The position numbers were made by a program, and so were the translations under genes. This document shows, piece after piece, positions 1 through 6,856 of a stretch of DNA of 7,272 nt (position 1 is the stretch's first letter; the number at the start of each line of letters is the position of its first letter). The notes under the pieces are model-generated. The model did not search any database. It saw only the letters and a list, made by a program, of their open reading frames with translations, and had not been told where the DNA came from. Source of the DNA: Acidobacteriota bacterium. Lineage in GTDB: Bacteria; Acidobacteriota; UBA6911; RPQK01. Where the stretch lies: assembly GCA_003819755.1 (NCBI GenBank), contig RPQK01000377.1, positions 1 through 7,272 of the forward strand, read 5' to 3'.

Positions 1-10
1 AGCCAGGCCC

Positions 11-39
11 TAAAGTGCAGGGCATGACCCTGCACTTTA
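11..39. repeat. Perfect 12-bp hairpin
   Basis: Arms 11-22 (taaagtgcaggg) and 28-39 are exact reverse complements around a 5-base loop. The right arm ends in CTTTA and is followed by TTA, so only a poor T tract is present. It could be the terminator of a gene ending left of the window, or part of the repeat cluster beside it. The hairpin itself is seen directly; the role is not settled. Confidence 0.6.
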
Positions 40-40
40 T

Positions 41-233
41 TACGTATCTCGGAACCAGCGTCTTGATGGCAACCAGAGAGTCCCGAAGGGACGAAGGCCG
101 CGTAGCCCCGGGTGACCGAACCTGGAAGGGTGAGGGAACCCGGGGCCATGCGGCCTTCGTCCCTTCGGGACTCTGCTGGTTGCCTCCAAGAATGCTGGTC
201 GTGAGGTCACATTCAGTGGTTCCGAGATACGTA
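41..233. mobile_element. MITE-like long inverted-repeat element
   Basis: The outer arms 41-57 and 217-233 are a perfect 17-bp inverted repeat (core CGTATCTCGGAACCA). The inner arms 68-101 and 150-184 match apart from one bulged base, and the match continues with two mismatches through 102-113 and 138-149. A loop of about 24 bases remains. If the ends are taken as 43 and 231, both sides are flanked by TA, which fits the TA target of IS630/Tc1-type elements, although TACGTA is itself palindromic and could simply be part of the arms. No transposase is encoded. Read-through on both strands gives short arginine/glycine/proline-rich ORFs that look like repeat translation. The element may be a non-autonomous transposon or a dispersed structured repeat. 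The inverted structure is certain; the mobile origin is inference. Confidence 0.55.
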
Positions 234-237
234 TAAG

Positions 238-256
238 GCGCAAGCATGGCTTGCGC
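238..256. repeat. 8-bp hairpin beside the long palindrome
   Basis: Arms 238-245 (gcgcaagc) and 249-256 are exact reverse complements with a 3-base loop. The hairpin sits four bases from the end of the large inverted-repeat element, downstream of the minus-strand regulator gene. On the minus strand it is followed by CTTATAC, not a clear T run, so a terminator role for the regulator transcript is only possible. Confidence 0.45.
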
Positions 257-338
257 ACTCCGAAGGCTCGCAAAAGGCGCTCGCGGAAGGCATTTTCGGA
301 ACAGCGCAAAAAGCGCGCCACTCAACCGCCGCTAGATT

Positions 339-375
339 CCCCTTCGCCCCTTCGCCCCTTCGCCCCTTCGCCCCT
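339..375. repeat. Octamer tandem repeat, 4.6 copies of ccccttcg
   Basis: Four exact copies of CCCCTTCG at 339-370 are followed by a partial copy CCCCT at 371-375. The partial copy runs into the TAG stop (complement of 374-376) of the minus-strand regulator gene. The array is therefore at the very end of that gene and in its 3' untranslated region. The rest of 257-338 shows only GC-rich sequence with short motifs such as GCGCAAAAAGCGC (304-316) and no supported gene. Confidence 0.85.
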
Positions 376-742
376 AGCTTTTAAACGCCTGCGCGCGGTT
401 GTTGAAGTGCTCTTCCAGGCTGCCGCAGACCACCTGACAAAGGTCGAAAACCCGCGGGTCAGAAATCGAGTAGTAAACGTGTAACCCATCTTTGCGTCGC
501 TTCAGAATCCCGGCTTCGGTCAGGTACTGCAGGTGCCGGGAAACGTTCGCCTGGGTTGACGACACTTGCTCTACGATCTGCCCGACGTTCTTTTCTCCCT
601 GCTCCAGCGTCATGATGAGTTTCAGGCGCATCGGTTCACCTAGTGCCTTGAAACGTTCTGCAATCAGTCGCAGCGCATCTTCCGAGAGTTTCTTACCCAC
701 TTTGCTCCTGTCGCTCTTTGAAGTATATCGGCACGTAATCAT
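374..742 (-). CDS. ArsR/SmtB-family transcriptional repressor
   Basis: A 122-residue winged helix-turn-helix protein, the usual size for ArsR/SmtB sensors. Residues about 20-50 (DALRLIAERFKALGEPMRLK) give the family dimer and first DNA-binding helices. The recognition helix is near 61-76 (SSTQANVSRHLQYL), and the beta-wing is near 80-93 (LKRRKDGLHVYYSI). The classic metal motif ELCVCDL is absent: the matching stretch KNVGQIVEQ has no cysteine. Instead C102 and C106 lie in the C-terminal dimer helix, near H112 and E110/E111, with a further Cys at position 4. This could be an alpha5-type metal site or a thiol redox switch; the sequence does not decide. The ATG is preceded by a modest AAGAGA at suitable spacing, and an upstream ATG at 767-769 runs into a stop after seven codons. 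The gene is divergent from the efflux operon and probably represses it and itself. Confidence 0.9.
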   Translation of the reverse strand: MITCRYTSKSDRSKVGKKLSEDALRLIAERFKALGEPMRLKLIMTLEQGEKNVGQIVEQVSSTQANVSRHLQYLTEAGILKRRKDGLHVYYSISDPRVFDLCQVVCGSLEEHFNNRAQAFKS

Positions 743-811
743 ATGCTATCTCTTGCTTCTTCGTTCCATGTAAGTCCGGGAAAACTAAAGGTGAAAAACC
801 GGAAAAAATCA

Positions 812-843
812 CTTGACACATGTCAAGTATATTCGTATATACT
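812..843. promoter_or_regulatory. Probable ArsR operator: two overlapping dyads
   Basis: Dyad one is CTTGACA (812-818), spacer CA, TGTCAAG (821-827). Dyad two is AGTATAT (826-832), spacer TCGT, ATATACT (837-843). The two share bases 826-827 and cover the -35 and -10 regions of the operon promoter as well as the -10 of a candidate regulator promoter. ArsR-family dimers bind AT-rich dyads of this kind in such positions. Which dyad is bound is not known; the second, with ATATTCGTATAT, looks more like family sites. Confidence 0.6.
813..843 (+). promoter_or_regulatory. Sigma70-like promoter of the efflux operon
   Basis: A perfect -35 box TTGACA is at 813-818. Candidate -10 boxes are TATATA at 836-841 (17-base spacer) and TATACT at 838-843 (19-base spacer). 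The surrounding 780-870 stretch is markedly more AT-rich than the flanking coding DNA. The leader from the expected start to the first ATG would be about 35 bases. Confidence 0.6.
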
Positions 844-854
844 CATGTAAGCAA
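826..854 (-). promoter_or_regulatory. Candidate divergent promoter of the ArsR gene
   Basis: On the minus strand a TATACT -10 (complement of 826-831) lies 17 bases from a weak -35 TTGCTT (complement of 849-854). It overlaps the plus-strand promoter, so one bound repressor could shut both. The leader to the ATG would be about 75 bases. The -35 is poor, so confidence is limited. Confidence 0.4.
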
Positions 855-884
855 TACAAAATGAAACAGCACAGAGGAGCAGAT

Positions 885-2252
885 ATGAGGGTTCGATGGC
901 ACGGTTTCCTGCTGTTCTTGCTGTCGGTCCTGGGGACCGGCAGTCTCATCGGGCAGCCGGCGGTGACTCCGGGGAGTGCGCTCGGCCTCCGGGAAGCGGC
1001 TCAATGGGCGCTCACCAGAAATCCCGTGATTGCCGCAGTCGAATCCGGGCAGGCCATCGCGGGCGCGCAGCTGGACGAGGCCCGCGCAGGGCGCTTACCT
1101 TTTCTTCAGTTCAGCGAGACTTTCACGAACAGCAACAACCCGGTCTTCGTTTTTGGTTCTTTACTGGAACAGGGACGTTTTGGGCCCCAGAATTTCGGCA
1201 TTGAGTCTCTGAATCAGCCGGGCTCAATCTCCAACTTCCGAAGCGCTCTCAGTCTTCGCCTCCCGGTCTTTAACCGATTGCAGGTCAATGGGCGGATCGA
1301 GCAGGCCGAGATCGGCAAAGAAATGGCCGATGCGTTAGGTGAGCTCACCCGTCAGCAGCTGCGGTTCGGGGTGATCCAGTCGTATTTCGGGGTGCAGGTG
1401 GCAGAGGCGCGAAAGCAGGTCTCCGATGAGGCGGTGGTTACAACGGAAGCCGAAGTGGAGCGCCTCCGCAACCTGTTCGAACAGGGGTCGGTGGTGGCGT
1501 CCGACCTGCTCGCTATGGAAGTCCAGCTCTCCGATTTCCGCCAGCAGCAGATACAGGCGGCCGGGGACGTGGCGACGGCCTATGCGGCTTTGAACACCGT
1601 CCTTGGACAGCCGCTGATGACCCGCCACGAGTTGACGGTCCAACTGGCCGAATCCACCTTCAAGCTGCCACCGCTGGAAGAGCTGATCCGCCAGGCGCTC
1701 GAAGCACGGCCCGAATACCGCCAGGCGGTGCTCGAGACCGAGCTCAGGCAGCAGGACGTCCGCATGGCGCGCGGTCAATACCTGCCGGATTTGAATCTGT
1801 TCGGCAGCTTCGGGCAGAGCAGCCGCAACCTTACCGGCGGCAGCGGCGATTTTGCCGTCGGCGCCAGCCTCACCTTCAACCTGGTTGATTTCGGACGGGG
1901 TGCCCGGATTCGACAGGCGATCGCCGCCCGTCAGGGCGCGGATGCGGGCTTGCGGCGGCAGGGCGACCAGATTCGCCTCGAGGTCGTCCGGGCCTATCAG
2001 AATTTCCTGGCCGCCCAGGAGCGAGTGAAGGTTGCCTCGGGATCGGTCAAGCAAGCGGCCGAGAGCTTTCGGATTGCCCAGGACCGCCACGGGGTGGGCT
2101 TGACGACGGTCACGGAGGTTCTGCGGGCGCAGACGGCGGTCGTGCGATCGCGGATGAACCTCCTGGGTGCCCGCTATGACTACTACCTCGGCTATGCGCA
2201 GTCACTTTTGGCCGCGGCACGCTTAACCGATGTTGACACGTTCATTAATTGA
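885..2252 (+). CDS. TolC-family outer membrane efflux channel
   Basis: A 455-residue protein with an N-terminal signal peptide (basic MRVRWHG, then a hydrophobic stretch to about residue 23) and no lipobox cysteine, so it is not predicted to be lipidated. Two outer-membrane efflux repeats follow, about residues 33-245 and 262-450, each with a start of the form LREAAQWALTRNP or LEELIRQALEARPEY. Each has a strand region (for example FSETFTNSNNPVFVF, LPDLNLFGSFG) between long Q/A/E-rich helices. It would trimerise into the outer-membrane exit duct of the pump. The start at 885 has AGAGGAG (873-879) five bases upstream; an in-frame TTG at 813 lies inside the -35 box and is rejected. It is the first gene of the operon, unlike the common adaptor-pump-channel order. 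Substrate cannot be inferred from it. Confidence 0.93.
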   Translation: MRVRWHGFLLFLLSVLGTGSLIGQPAVTPGSALGLREAAQWALTRNPVIAAVESGQAIAGAQLDEARAGRLPFLQFSETFTNSNNPVFVFGSLLEQGRFGPQNFGIESLNQPGSISNFRSALSLRLPVFNRLQVNGRIEQAEIGKEMADALGELTRQQLRFGVIQSYFGVQVAEARKQVSDEAVVTTEAEVERLRNLFEQGSVVASDLLAMEVQLSDFRQQQIQAAGDVATAYAALNTVLGQPLMTRHELTVQLAESTFKLPPLEELIRQALEARPEYRQAVLETELRQQDVRMARGQYLPDLNLFGSFGQSSRNLTGGSGDFAVGASLTFNLVDFGRGARIRQAIAARQGADAGLRRQGDQIRLEVVRAYQNFLAAQERVKVASGSVKQAAESFRIAQDRHGVGLTTVTEVLRAQTAVVRSRMNLLGARYDYYLGYAQSLLAAARLTDVDTFIN

Positions 2253-2293
2253 ATCCTCTGCATCCTTTGAATTTTGATTCAGGAGCTAACAAC

Positions 2294-3505
2294 ATGCCAA
2301 CGACAAGGGCAATTTCCTCGCTGGGAGTTCTAATTCTGCCGGTCCTCTTCCTCGCCTCCTGCGGCGGCAGCACGTCCGAACACGCCGTAAAGGCAGACCA
2401 GACGAGGGTTCCGGTCATAGTGGAAACGCTGAAGGTAGCGCCCCTGGCCACATCCTACGAAGCCGTGGGAACAGTGAGATCCCGCACAACCAGTACGCTC
2501 GCAAGCAGAGTCATGGGGCAGGTTCTGGCCGTTCGAGCCGATCCTGGGGACTTCGTCAGGGCGGGCCAGGTTCTCGTCGAGATCGACAACCGCGATGCCC
2601 AGACGAATATCGCGAGGGCGAAAGCCGGGCTGAGCGAAGCCCAAAATGCCTTGCAGGAGGTCGAGGAGTCGTTACTTGCCGGGGACGCTGCCAAAGCTGC
2701 TGCTCAGGCAGGTGCCGGCCTGGCCACTTCGACCTACAAACGCTTTCAGGCGCTGTTGGAACGAAAATCGGTCAGCCTTCAGGAATTCGAAGAAGTTGAA
2801 TTCAAGTACAAAGCAGCATCGGCTGACGTCCGACGGGCCGACCAGACCCTGCTCGCTGCCCAGGCCAAAAAGCGCCAGGTGCTGGACCGCATCGAGCAAG
2901 CCCGGGCCGACGTCAGAAGTGCCGAGACCTTTGGAAGTTACTCCAGTCTGACCGCTCCCTTCTCGGGAATCGTGACAGTCAAGCATGTCGAGGCAGGCGC
3001 GATGTCAACTCCCGGAGTGCCTCTGCTGACGATCGAGGATAACCAGAACTACCAACTGGAAGCCAGCGTCGAGGAATCCCAGATAAGTCGGATCAAGATC
3101 GGAGACCGAGTGGCGGTGGTCATCGATGCGGTGCGAAGCGAAGAGACGACCGGAACCGTCAGTGAGATCGTTCCGTCGGGGGATCCGTCCAGCCGCTCCT
3201 TCGTCGTGAAGGTCCGTGTCTCGAATACCCCCGGCCTGCGCTCCGGGATGTTCGGCCGGGCGCGGTTCGCGGGCGGGCAGCAGGATTCGATAAGCATCCC
3301 GCAGTCGGCTATCGTTCAAAGGGGGCAACTGACGGGTGTGGTGCTTGTTGACGCCGCCAACACAGCCCGATTTCGCTTGATCAAGACCGGGAAGCGCTAC
3401 TCCGACCGGGTCGCCGTCCTGTCGGGGTTGGAACCCGGTGAAAGTATCGTGATCGAAAACCCCGAGCAGCTCGGGGAAGGACGCCTGGTTAGTGCGGTGC
3501 GGTGA
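2294..3505 (+). CDS. RND efflux periplasmic adaptor, lipoprotein
   Basis: A 403-residue membrane fusion protein of the HlyD/AcrA type that bridges pump and outer-membrane channel in the periplasm. Residues 1-23 form a lipoprotein signal with lipobox LASC, giving acylated C23. The first barrel and lipoyl half cover about 40-100 (GQVLAVRADPGDFVRAGQVL). An alpha-helical hairpin rich in A/E/Q/K spans about 101-213. The second lipoyl half is at about 218-248 (LTAPFSGIVTVKHVEAG), and beta-barrel plus membrane-proximal domains fill 250-403 (including RSFVVKVRVS and LRSGMFGRARF). The start at 2294 has AGGAG (2281-2285) eight bases before it; an in-frame TTG at 2249 overlapping the previous stop would put 15 extra residues before the signal. 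It lies 41 bases after the channel gene and 54 before the pump, so co-transcription is likely. Confidence 0.94.
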   Translation: MPTTRAISSLGVLILPVLFLASCGGSTSEHAVKADQTRVPVIVETLKVAPLATSYEAVGTVRSRTTSTLASRVMGQVLAVRADPGDFVRAGQVLVEIDNRDAQTNIARAKAGLSEAQNALQEVEESLLAGDAAKAAAQAGAGLATSTYKRFQALLERKSVSLQEFEEVEFKYKAASADVRRADQTLLAAQAKKRQVLDRIEQARADVRSAETFGSYSSLTAPFSGIVTVKHVEAGAMSTPGVPLLTIEDNQNYQLEASVEESQISRIKIGDRVAVVIDAVRSEETTGTVSEIVPSGDPSSRSFVVKVRVSNTPGLRSGMFGRARFAGGQQDSISIPQSAIVQRGQLTGVVLVDAANTARFRLIKTGKRYSDRVAVLSGLEPGESIVIENPEQLGEGRLVSAVR

Positions 3506-3559
3506 GGGAAACCCAGTTCCCGAAAGGGGCATAACTATTCGCCACAAGGTACACAGCAC

Positions 3560-6500
3560 ATGAGAAACATAGGAATAGCCGGTAACCTCGCCAAGGCTTT
3601 CATCGGTTCGAAACTGACTCCCCTCATGATCGTCGCCTCGATCCTGCTCGGCGCCGGCGCAGTTGTTTTGCTCCCGCGGGAAGAAGAGCCCCAGATCATT
3701 GTGCCGATGATCGATGTCTTCGTGCAGATGCCTGGCGCCAGCGTCAAGGAAGTGGAAGAGCGGATCACCAAGCCGATGGAGAAGCTGATCTGGGAGGTGC
3801 CGGGAGTCGAGTACATCTACTCCACGTCGAGCCCCGGTTTTGCCATGGCTATCGTCCGTTTTTACGTCGGCGAAGACGAAGAAAAAGCGATCGTCCGTCT
3901 AAACCAGAAGATGTTCGCGAACTTCGACCTTATTCCCCCGGGAGCAACCCAGCCGTTGATCAAGCCCCGGTCGATCGACGATGTTCCCATTCTCGCTTTG
4001 ACACTCTGGAGCGACCGCTACGATCATTACGACCTGCGCCGCGTCGCCGGGCAGCTTCACGACAATATCAAACAGGTTTCGAATGTCTCGGACGTCAAGA
4101 TCATCGGTGGGCAACGGCGCCAGCTTAAGGTCACCCTTGACGAGGCTCGTATGGCGGCGTACGGAGCAGCACCGGGGCACATTCTGGGAATGCTCCAACA
4201 GGCGAACCGGCAGCTGCAGTCCGGGAGTTTTGCGGCGGGCAACCGCGAGTTTCTGGTGGAGACTGGCGGGTTTTTGAGCAACTCCGAGGAGGTCGGACAG
4301 GTGGTGGTCGGCGTCTCGGACGGCAGGCCCGTCTACCTGCGTGACGTAGCTCGTATTGAAGACGGACCGGAAGAACCGGCCAGCTACGTGCTTTTCAGCC
4401 CGGGCCCAGCCGCGCCCCTCAGCCACACTTTGATCGGCGAATCCGACCAGTCGCTCAGCCGAGCCCCAAATGACGAGCTGCTGTTCGCCTCTCCGGTCAG
4501 CGGTCAGCGGGCAGCGGGCAGCGGGCAGTCGCCCTTTCCGGCGGTGACAATCTCGGTGGCGAAAAGGAAAGGAACCAACGCCATCGTCATCGCCGATAAA
4601 GTCATCGAGAAGGTCAAGGAAGCGGAAGGAAGGCTGATTCCGGCTGGAGTGAACGTCACCGTGACCCGAAATTACGGCGAGACGGCAGCCGAGAAGTCGA
4701 ACGAACTGCTTTTCCACATGTTTCTGGCCATCCTCTCGGTGGCGGTCCTCATCTGGCTTACCTTGGGGCTGCGTGAGTCGGGTGTCGTCGCGGTGGCCAT
4801 CCCGGTGACTCTTGCGCTGACGCTGGTTGTCTTCTACTTCTACGGATACACGCTGAACCGGGTCACCCTGTTTGCCCTGATTTTCTCGATCGGCATTCTG
4901 GTGGACGACGCGATCGTCGTGGTTGAAAACATTGTGCGCCACTACAGGCTGCCGGGAAACCGCAATCGGCCCATTCTAGACGTCGCCGTCGAAGCCGTGG
5001 ACGAGGTAGGAAACCCGACCATTCTGGCGACCTTCACCGTCATCGCCGCGATCCTCCCGATGGCTTTTGTGAGCGGGCTCATGGGCCCTTACATGAGGCC
5101 GCTTCCGGTAGGCGCTTCGGCGGCGATGATCTTCTCGCTTATAGTCGCCTTTGTCGTGACCCCGTGGGCGTCTTTCCGGTTGCTCAAGCGCCATTCGGAT
5201 GCGCACGGGGCAGGGGATGATCCTCACGCGAAGGAAGGGTGGAGTACCAGGATGTACCGCCGGTTGATGAGCCGGCTCATCAATGTTCCAGTCTGGCGTT
5301 ACGGCTTCCTTACCCTCGTGGTCGTCCTGCTGCTCGGCGCTGTCGGGCTGTTTGGGCTGAAGGCCGTAATGGTCAAAATGCTGCCTTTCGATAATAAGAG
5401 CGAGTTTCAGGTCATCATCGATATGCCGGAGGGAACCACCCTGGAACACACCGCGGCGGTGACCCTCGAGATAGGCACTTATCTGGGCGGCGTCCCGGAG
5501 GTGACCGACTATCAGATGTATGTTGGAACTTCCTCGCCCTACAACTTCAACGGCCTGGTCCGGCATTACTTCCTGCGCAGCGGACCGAACCAGGCGGACA
5601 TCCAGGTGAATCTGGAACCCAAAGACGAACGAAAGGCGCAGAGTCATGACATCGCCAAGCGGGTGCGCCCCGGGATTCAGGAAATAGCGCGACGGCACGG
5701 GGCCCGCGTGAAGGTTGCCGAAGTTCCGCCCGGCCCGCCGGTGCTGCAGACACTGGTCGCGGAGATCTATGGACCTGATTATGAGCGGCAAGTCGAAGTT
5801 GCGCGCCAAATCGAAAAAGTGCTGATCGAAACCGAGGGCGTCGTCGATGTCGACTCGTACGTGGAGGACGACCAGCCCAAGTTTCGGCTTGTTGTCGACC
5901 GCGAGAAAGCCGCGCTTCACGGCGTCTCGACGGAGCAGGTGGCCCAGACACTGAGCATTGGCCTGCAGGGGATGAGTGCCGGGCTGCTGCATGAGCCGCG
6001 CGAAAAGGAGGACGTTGCCATTTTCCTGCGGCTGGCCCGAGAGGAGCGCTCAAGTATTGAAGACCTGCTGCAGGTTAAGGTGATGGGGCAAAACCGGAAC
6101 CTGGTTCCGCTTGCCGAGCTTGTAAAGGTTGAGAATACCGTTCAGGAAAAGAGCATCTATCACAAGAATCTGATGCCGGTGGTCTACGTGACGGGCGACA
6201 TCGCCGGGCGGGAGGAAAGCCCGGTTTATGCGATGCTCAAATTGAACGAGGCGGTTTCCAAGCTCCAAATCCCGGAAGGTTATGAGATCAAGCAGTACAC
6301 GGCGGCTCAGCCGGAGTCCGATGGGAGCCTGTCGGTCAAATGGGACGGCGAATGGCACATCACGTACGAGGTTTTTCGGGACCTGGGCTTGGCCTTCGCG
6401 ATCGTGCTGGTTCTGATCTACATCCTCGTCGTGGGCTGGTTTCAGTCGCTGTTGACCCCGCTCGTGATCATGGCCGCCATACCCTTCTCGCTGGTCGGTA

Positions 6501-6856
6501 TTTTGCCGGCTCATTGGTTGATGGGGGCGTTTTTTACCGCCACCTCCATGATCGGTTTCATTGCGGGCGCCGGGATTGTGGTCAGGAACTCGATTATTCT
6601 CGTGGATTTCGTGGAATTGCGCCTGAGCCAGGGAATGCCGCTGGCAGAAGCCGTGGTGGACGCGGGTGCTGTCCGTTTCCGGCCGATGATGCTGACGGCC
6701 CTGGCCGTCATAGTCGGCGCCTCGGTCATTCTCTTTGACCCGATTTTTCAGGGATTGGCCATCTCCCTGATGGCAGGCGAGGTCGCCTCGCTGTTGTTGT
6801 CGCGAATGACCGTCCCGATTCTTTATTTCCTGGCAAAAAGGAGAGAACAACAATGA
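3560..6856 (+). CDS. RND-family efflux permease (inner-membrane pump)
   Basis: A 1098-residue proton-driven exporter with the full RND plan. TM1 is at about 20-38, followed by a periplasmic domain (about 39-380), TM2-TM6 (about 384-540), TM7 (about 577-597), a second periplasmic domain, and TM8-TM12 (about 938-1092). TM4 carries the paired acidic residues D449-D450 in GILVDDAIVVVENI, matching the AcrB proton-relay aspartates. TM10 reads GIVVRNSIILVDF, so R1009 stands where AcrB has lysine 940. The N-terminal LPREEEPQI and the EVPGVEYIYSTSSPG segment place it in a general RND efflux subfamily often annotated AcrB- or CusA-like; drug versus metal cannot be told. Residues about 280-326 are an extra Ser/Pro/Gly-rich segment partly encoded by a heptamer repeat. 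The start has a weak AAGG (3546-3549). The stop overlaps the next gene by four bases. Confidence 0.95.
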   Translation: MRNIGIAGNLAKAFIGSKLTPLMIVASILLGAGAVVLLPREEEPQIIVPMIDVFVQMPGASVKEVEERITKPMEKLIWEVPGVEYIYSTSSPGFAMAIVRFYVGEDEEKAIVRLNQKMFANFDLIPPGATQPLIKPRSIDDVPILALTLWSDRYDHYDLRRVAGQLHDNIKQVSNVSDVKIIGGQRRQLKVTLDEARMAAYGAAPGHILGMLQQANRQLQSGSFAAGNREFLVETGGFLSNSEEVGQVVVGVSDGRPVYLRDVARIEDGPEEPASYVLFSPGPAAPLSHTLIGESDQSLSRAPNDELLFASPVSGQRAAGSGQSPFPAVTISVAKRKGTNAIVIADKVIEKVKEAEGRLIPAGVNVTVTRNYGETAAEKSNELLFHMFLAILSVAVLIWLTLGLRESGVVAVAIPVTLALTLVVFYFYGYTLNRVTLFALIFSIGILVDDAIVVVENIVRHYRLPGNRNRPILDVAVEAVDEVGNPTILATFTVIAAILPMAFVSGLMGPYMRPLPVGASAAMIFSLIVAFVVTPWASFRLLKRHSDAHGAGDDPHAKEGWSTRMYRRLMSRLINVPVWRYGFLTLVVVLLLGAVGLFGLKAVMVKMLPFDNKSEFQVIIDMPEGTTLEHTAAVTLEIGTYLGGVPEVTDYQMYVGTSSPYNFNGLVRHYFLRSGPNQADIQVNLEPKDERKAQSHDIAKRVRPGIQEIARRHGARVKVAEVPPGPPVLQTLVAEIYGPDYERQVEVARQIEKVLIETEGVVDVDSYVEDDQPKFRLVVDREKAALHGVSTEQVAQTLSIGLQGMSAGLLHEPREKEDVAIFLRLAREERSSIEDLLQVKVMGQNRNLVPLAELVKVENTVQEKSIYHKNLMPVVYVTGDIAGREESPVYAMLKLNEAVSKLQIPEGYEIKQYTAAQPESDGSLSVKWDGEWHITYEVFRDLGLAFAIVLVLIYILVVGWFQSLLTPLVIMAAIPFSLVGILPAHWLMGAFFTATSMIGFIAGAGIVVRNSIILVDFVELRLSQGMPLAEAVVDAGAVRFRPMMLTALAVIVGASVILFDPIFQGLAISLMAGEVASLLLSRMTVPILYFLAKRREQQ
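4494..4528 (+). repeat. Heptamer tandem repeat inside the permease gene
   Basis: Five head-to-tail 7-base units are present: two CGGTCAG (4494-4507) and three CGGGCAG (4508-4528). They encode roughly residues 312-323 of the pump (PVSGQRAAGSGQ). Seven is not a multiple of three, so a change of one or two units would shift the reading frame, while a change of three would keep it. The present count leaves the gene intact. Confidence 0.9.

Noticed and set aside
40..321. Minus-strand open frame of 93 codons, and a plus-strand one of 73 codons at 15-236
   Set aside because: Both lie mostly within the inverted-repeat element and give low-complexity Arg/Gly/Pro/Ser peptides expected from repeat read-through; neither has a convincing ribosome binding site.
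339..375. Possible CRISPR-like array
   Set aside because: The units are 8 bases and contiguous with no spacers; this is a simple tandem repeat. The same applies to the 7-mer and 9-mer arrays.
813..884. Upstream TTG start extending the TolC-like protein by 24 residues
   Set aside because: The TTG is inside the -35 box, and the extension would precede a normal signal peptide; the ATG at 885 has a strong AGAGGAG.
2249..2293. Upstream TTG start for the adaptor overlapping the previous stop
   Set aside because: It would place 15 residues before a complete lipoprotein signal; the ATG at 2294 has AGGAG at good spacing.
3899..4942. Long minus-strand open frame (347 codons) inside the permease gene
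   Set aside because: It is the antisense shadow of a high-GC gene, rich in His/Arg/Asp/Gln with no recognisable domain. The same holds for 4976-5992, 6050-6853, 1335-2090 and 3005-3559 on the minus strand.
6340..6738. Plus-strand 132-codon open frame in another frame of the permease
   Set aside because: It lies wholly within the TM8-TM11 coding region of the intact pump and gives a Gly/Arg/His-rich peptide with no domain.
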